The translations under genes and the position numbers were made by a program. Positions 58,610-64,000 of a stretch of DNA of 64,000 bases are shown piece after piece (the stretch's first letter is position 1; each line of letters opens with the position of its first letter). The notes under the pieces were generated by a model. That model made no database searches and had not been told where the DNA came from. It saw nothing but the letters and a program-made list of their open reading frames with translations. This DNA is from Girardinichthys multiradiatus. Lineage: Eukaryota > Chordata > Actinopteri > Cyprinodontiformes > Goodeidae. The stretch is taken from assembly GCF_021462225.1 (NCBI RefSeq), contig NC_061797.1:33444147-33508146 (forward strand). Reading direction: 5' to 3'.

Positions 58610-59185
58610 GAAAACTGGCTCAGAGTTTATCTGTTTTTTGTTCCTAGATGAAGCCACTAAAGGAGCTACATCCATTAACATTTTACCTTTCCTTCCCATA
58701 GAAAGTACTCCTAGATCAGTGCTTCTGTGTTCTCTTTGTGTCTCTGGTCTGTTCTCTCAAACCCCCAGTCGGTCGTGGCAGATGGCTGCTCACACTGAGC
58801 CTGGTTCTGCTGGAGGTTTCTTCCTGTTAAAAGGGAGTTTTTCCTTTCCACTGTCGCTACATGCATGCTCAGTATAAGGGATTGTTGCAAAGTCAACGCC
58901 AGTGACTGTCCACTGTCGCTACATGCTCATCCAGGATCCAGGAGGAGTGACTGCTAAAAATCACTGACTGGATGCAATCTGCTGTGTTTCCTTAGACAGA
59001 AAAACATTTTATCCAGTTTGAATAAATAACTGAATCTGACTGCTCTGTTCGATAGTTAGGATTAATTATAATGTATTTACCTGACTTAAAATTTGTATGA
59101 TTCGATTAAATTGACTTTGTGAAGTGCCTTGAGATGACATGTGTTGTGAATTGTCGCTACATAAATAAAACTGAATTGAATTAAA
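58610..59185 (+). repeat. Dispersed fish repeat with GAATTGAATT tail
   Basis: Contains GGCAGATGGCTGCTCACACT, TTCTGCTGGAGGTTTCTTCC, TTAAAAGGGAGTTTTTCCTT, a duplicated CACTGTCGCTACATGC unit (about 58851 and 58912), then TTGTCGCTACATAAATAAAA and CTGAATTGAATT at the end. I recognise it as a very common repeat of percomorph genomes, probably a retrotransposon 3' end, but I cannot name the family. A short reverse copy is at 60690-60765. Confidence 0.65.
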
Positions 59186-60689
59186 GCAGAATAGTCATCA
59201 AGTAAATATATAATAGTTTATATTTTCTATTGCTGAAGTTGTATTCTAAGTCAACAATGTACACACAAATATACTTCTCTGTACTTTTTCAAAGTTGGTC
59301 ATTGGTTTTAATTCTGGTCTGACACCCCAACATTTTCAAATGGCACCATGTGAAACATTTCTGGGGCACCACTGCATCAAAGGGGGTGGAGAGGAAAACA
59401 AGAGAGCTCTACCTTTTCTGCTGAAACGTACACCATTACTTGATATGACATTAATATTTAGAAGCTTCTGAAATATGTATCGCTGCAATCATGTTACCAA
59501 ACATTGCTTTGAAGTAGGGGACAGCAAGGAGACCTTTGAAGGCTGAGCTTTGCGGCCATGAACTGAGCAAACAAGCAGCAGGGGTATCCTTTACACAGAT
59601 TATATACTCCATTCATGTTTGTGGCAGATAAACATCAAACAATAAGAATAATAACCTTTAAGGTAGGTGCTAAATCAACAAATCAACTATTCTTGACTTA
59701 ATCCTGAACTATTCTCTTTCATTCTAGTGACAGCTTCATGAGATATTACATTTTTTAATAGAAGCAAATATCTTTAAATGCAGATGCCCAAATGTGAAGG
59801 TCTAAGATTATCCCTCAGATATATTTTAAGGTAGTAAGGCTAATAGGTTTATCAGCCTAAAATAATTTAAATCGCTGAATCCCAGTGCTACTGCTATACT
59901 TTCCCCTCCTTTAAAAATAAAAACCAAACTTGACTATTTCTGGTCCTAAGTAAACAAAGGCAGTCATGTTTTGGAGACTGAAGGAGCTCTACCCAGCACC
60001 CATCTTATGATGGTGAAACCATTTGGCACGCTAGGGGTAGCATGACTGTCCATCAGCTATCTGCAGACTGCCTACCCAAGCACATAGCCCAGCTACCTTA
60101 TGTTATACTGGTTATACTTATGTTACCCTAAAAACGGCAGTTCAGCAAAAAAGACATTTTCTATAATAAGCATGTTTATCTGAAAACTACTAAATTAAGG
60201 TCTTTATTCTGTATATAGATTTTTGCTTAATTCTAACTCAAATAACCATAAATAAATGTACCAGGTAACTAATATTGCAATTGGTATGTTATGGTGTCAA
60301 GCAGAAGAGGACTAATTGTTGCATTAATGTTTCAGGTCATGTTAAACATTTTTGTGCTAATGCCCCAAAGAGCTGCACTTATACTCATCTCTTTCCACAA
60401 TCAATTGTATATGCTTACACATAAACCTTCATGCATCAGTAGGTTTGTGTGTGTTTTATGTGCGTGCCACAGTGAAGTGAGGGCTTGTAAGAATATTTTG
60501 ATCGTTCCTCAATTGCTGTGTTCTAGATCCACAGATGGGAGAGAAGCTCCACCAGTAAATGGATGCAGCCATGCATGAGCTGTGACATAGTTTTCAGGAT
60601 TGCACAGAAACATGCAATAATGTGCAAAGAATCCTTGTCTTCATTAGAAAATTCAAGCATTTTACAACCCGTTCAACAACATTTAGATA

Positions 60690-60765
60690 GTTCAATTTAA
60701 TTCAGTTTATCCATATAGCGCCAATTCACAACAAATGTCATCTCTGAAGTGGAACTTGAGCAATG
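60690..60765 (-). repeat. 3' end fragment of GAATTGAATT-tailed repeat
   Basis: AATTTAATTCAGTTTATCCA followed by TATAGCGCCAATTCACAACA and AATGTCATCTC is the reverse complement of the last part of 58610-59185. Confidence 0.65.
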
Positions 60766-62644
60766 GTCCAGGCACAGAAAACTGTAATGTCAGCATAGAA
60801 GTGTTTGTTTTTTCAAACACCAGAACTTCAGATTCACAACACTGGCTATAGTTCTCCTCTTTAATAATTAATGACACTATTGAGACAATTCAACCATTCG
60901 CAGCAGGAATGCCACTAGAAGTTGTAATGCAAGCCCATTCTTCATACACGAAAGGTAGCTACACAGTTTAGACCTCAGCTTTAACTTCATTAAGTTTTTA
61001 AACTTAAGTGTAATGTTTTTTAAATTTTGTTCATATAACTGTAGAAACGAATGGGCTTACGGAATCATTTTACATCCATTAGACACAGGCATTTATCCTA
61101 AGTGAGCGTTTCAAAGAGTTGCTCTGTTCCCAGTCTTGAATGTCAATATCGGTCTCAAGAACAATCTTAGTCAGTCTGTCCACCCTTCCAACCCACATCC
61201 CATTTAAGCCTCAGGACACATTTGTGAGCAAGTTTTAGCTTTTTTTAACGTCACCTCTGTCAAACTCCAGAGCAAATCTCTATTTCATGTGTCCTCTTTC
61301 TGCCCATGTCTTCTGTGCACTTTCCTTGTATTTAGTGTGTCCCAGTTTCTGCACTTTCAGTGTGTGTGATGCACCAAGGTTTGCGTGTCTGGAAAAGAAA
61401 TCATGTGTGTGCCGCTAGCTGTGAGCAATTATTTTGGCATTCAGGGCAATTGCCCCCCATCTCTCACCACAAAGAGAATATTGATACAAAGTGGCCTTAC
61501 TGTGCCACAGCACAAAAGGGGAAGGGGTTGCCAATCAGCTATCCATGGAGAATAACTCAAGAAAATTGCCTGACATTATGTGTGTCAGTTGTGATGGACG
61601 TGAAGTGCAGCACAGTGTATACTAAAAAATATATATATTTGCATCTTAAAAATCAATCCAATAAAGAAATACAGTGGGCCATATTATCGTTATATGGGAT
61701 AAAGATCAACTTTTGAAAATACTGGGATGATCAAAAATGAACGGAGGATAGGTTTTGACACCACTTCAGAACTTGATCCCAATTGAATGAGGTCTGTAAT
61801 CAATACTAGATTAAAACAAGATTTGGATAACCCTGAAAATCTGTTTGAGAAACATACAAATAGGACTGAGACCAAAAGATGGCTTTTTGGAGGCCTTAGA
61901 AATAGATAGTACCTCAGGAAACCTGCAACATTATGCCTTCTATGACTTGACAATTTCAACTGTCCCAAAATGCAATAAGCAAATAGAAGAGTAAGGACTG
62001 TGGAGTCAAAGAGCATGTGCAAGGAATATAAAACCATAAATGAAGCATGCTACGATGGACAGGGAAGGTGCTCTTCTGGACGTTTTGTGGGCGCATTTCT
62101 GCATTTATAAAAATATCAGCTAAAATATAACTATCCCCACAAGTCACAACTCTTTGGTCATATCTGTTATGTGTGTTTCTGTCTCAAATAAATTAAAACA
62201 TGACACAGAAGTTACAGGCATGACATCATCGCTTATTACAACAAACACTATGATAAAGAAGAAAAAGAGTCATTTCTGTGAAAACTGCAAATTGGGTTTC
62301 AGTATACAGTTACTGCAATCTAAATCATTACAACTTTTTATTTTTCAGCTGACAAGCTTGCATTCTACGCAGAATTTAGAGAACTGTTTAAAAATCAGAA
62401 GTGGCCTTTTTAAATGTCATGTTTACCCTTGTCAATGCACCTCTGATATGGAGTCAAAATGACTCCCTGTGGTGGTTCTAGGGGGTAATAGAGTTGGTTA
62501 GTCTGATGCCTGCGTGCAAATAGCACAAGCTGCATTTCAAATTTAAATTGATGGGTTTCCAGTTGATGTTCTTGTCAAACTGGTTCGAATTAAATATGTC
62601 AGTATGTATTGTAACTAAAAAGTTTAAACATTTCTGGATTTGTA

Positions 62645-62960
62645 CAGGCAAGGATAAAAAGCCTTGAAAAAGAATTTATATCACCTGAACTTTCATTAGT
62701 GACAGAGTAAAGATAATTAAACATTAGCTAATCCTTAGCTCTCATTGCAGAGTATACACCAACATTTTGTTGAAAGATTTTGAGTGCATATCAGAAAAGT
62801 AATTTTTTTTTAATGTTTGAAAACCTTGCATCATTTTCTTTCTGCTTTAGAAATATGCACTACTTTGTGTTGGACTCATAAAATACATAAAAATGTGTGG
62901 TTGTAACATGAGAAATGAAGAAATGTTCAACAGGTATGAACACCTTTCCATGTCCCTGTC
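62645..62960 (+). repeat. Tc1-like MITE relic
   Basis: Starts with AGGCAAGGATAAAAAGCCTT and ends with TGCACTACTTTGTGTTGGAC, then GGTTGTAACATGAGAAATG and AACAGGTATGAACACCTTTC. This is the 3' end of the same family seen at 19060-19195 and 28400-28615, with the coding part gone. Confidence 0.6.
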
Positions 62961-64000
62961 TAAAGGAAGCAAACACCTTTACACAAATGCCACCCTACAA
63001 CAATATTCACCATGAAATACTCTACACTGGCCAAATGTTGTTTTCACTTGAGCAACTTGGCAGAGACATTAGTGAGAAATAGTCTGAACAACGGTACAAA
63101 TTTAGCTTCTAACCAATTTAGATTTCATGTTACCCATTTTACTGCAAAAGCAAAATGCTAAAGATGCTGTAAAAGTGTGTGTATATTTTTCAAGTCATGG
63201 TCTCAGAATCAAAGTCATTCAAACCTGCTCTCTCAATGTTTCCTGTAGCTATACAAAAGCAAATGGCAATACTAAAGAAACAATATTAAAGAAAGAAAAC
63301 TGTGGTTGTATGTCAAGGAAACTGAGCATTCAGAATAAAACTAAAAAGAACCTGAACATTTTCTGAGAAAAAGCAAAAAAAAAGAAAAGAAGAGAAGAGA
63401 AAGCCCTCCAACTGGTCTTTCCTGCCTCAAAAGGAGGATTAAGTTTCTTTTTCTTTACTCCTTCTCTCCACGGGGGTGGGGGGGGGAGTTAAGAGGAGAA
63501 AGAAAATAGCTTCACGTAAAAAAAACAAAAAACAACAAAAAGGCATAAACAATAAAAGAAATGAGCCATGTGCTTAACAACTTCATAATGTAAGCAAAGA
63601 TAACAATGTACAGCTGCGGAAAAAAGCTGGGGAAAGCTTTTGCACCTGATTGCTACATATGGTTGAACAAACTGCTTTTTCAGCAAAAGACTTTAATTTG
63701 GATCTGATGAAGTAACATCAAATATAGCAAAAAAGAAGGCCACTGTGCAGTACTTAAGCTGTTTCTCACAAGTTTGAATTACTGAAAAATGAACTGAATA
63801 GTGTTAAAATTGTACTACCGCATGCTACAGCATATTTAATTTTGTATAAAACAAAACACAATGTACAATAATTCTATTTATAGCCTGCTTAGTTTTTTCA
63901 TCCAGGTTTTAAATTGTCTTAGATGCTCTGGCTTAGTTAATAGATATCTATAATTCATTTTATTTTCTTCAATTCTTCCATAACTACTTTTCTTCCTCCC

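Larger units (their letters stand above)
58458..64000. other. Start of large 5' fzd3 intron, repeats only
   Basis: I looked on the minus strand for the missing first half of the cysteine-rich domain (the part before FHPMV) and did not find it, so the next upstream coding exon is probably beyond 64000. The region is AT-rich with a few repeats listed separately, and otherwise has nothing that I can name. Confidence 0.6.

Noticed and set aside
61360..61716. A 118-codon plus-strand frame in the 5' fzd3 intron
   Set aside because: Low-complexity composition, no recognisable domain, no splice context; chance frame.

Overview
The window is vertebrate nuclear DNA, almost certainly from a teleost and probably a percomorph. 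The evidence is GT-AG split genes with fish-like protein divergence, many Tc1/mariner elements, RTE- and L2-type LINEs and a fish tRNA-derived SINE. Species cannot be named from the sequence. Exons were assigned by hand from reading frame, splice sites and remembered family proteins, and the codon phases of adjoining exons agree throughout.

Layout. (1) 2956-19683, + strand: 37 exons of ahctf1 (ELYS), the nucleoporin and chromatin-binding protein that seeds nuclear pore assembly; its first exons lie left of the window. (2) 22464-46165, + strand: a complete 27-exon kinesin-3 gene of about 1035 residues (motor, FHA, C-terminal coiled coil), best matched to KIF28. (3) 48402-58457, - strand: nine exons of fzd3 (Frizzled-3) from the second half of the cysteine-rich domain to the stop; its first coding exon lies beyond 64000. 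kif28 and fzd3 converge tail to tail. The three genes form no pathway: one is a nuclear pore factor, one a microtubule motor, one a Wnt/planar-polarity receptor.

The intergenic and intronic DNA is dominated by transposons of several ages. Three copies of one young Tc1 family (about 1.61 kb, 200-bp terminal repeats) lie at 460-2069, 34881-36492 and 38842-40452. Only the first has an uninterrupted 334-residue DD34E transposase. A second Tc1 family (40509-43698) is split by a 5'-truncated L2-like LINE. Three RTE-clade LINE copies are present; two are nested in older Tc1 relics and one is an internally deleted 5'UTR-plus-3'-end derivative with its own target duplication. Many diverged Tc1 relics, two SINE pieces and hAT-like debris fill other introns.

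I found no CRISPR array, rRNA, functional tRNA or obviously new molecular system. The points most worth following are the intact Tc1 copy, the nested insertions that can be ordered in time, the internally deleted RTE, and several splice-site oddities: one GC-AG intron, one NAGNAG acceptor and one in-frame 87-nt optional intron.
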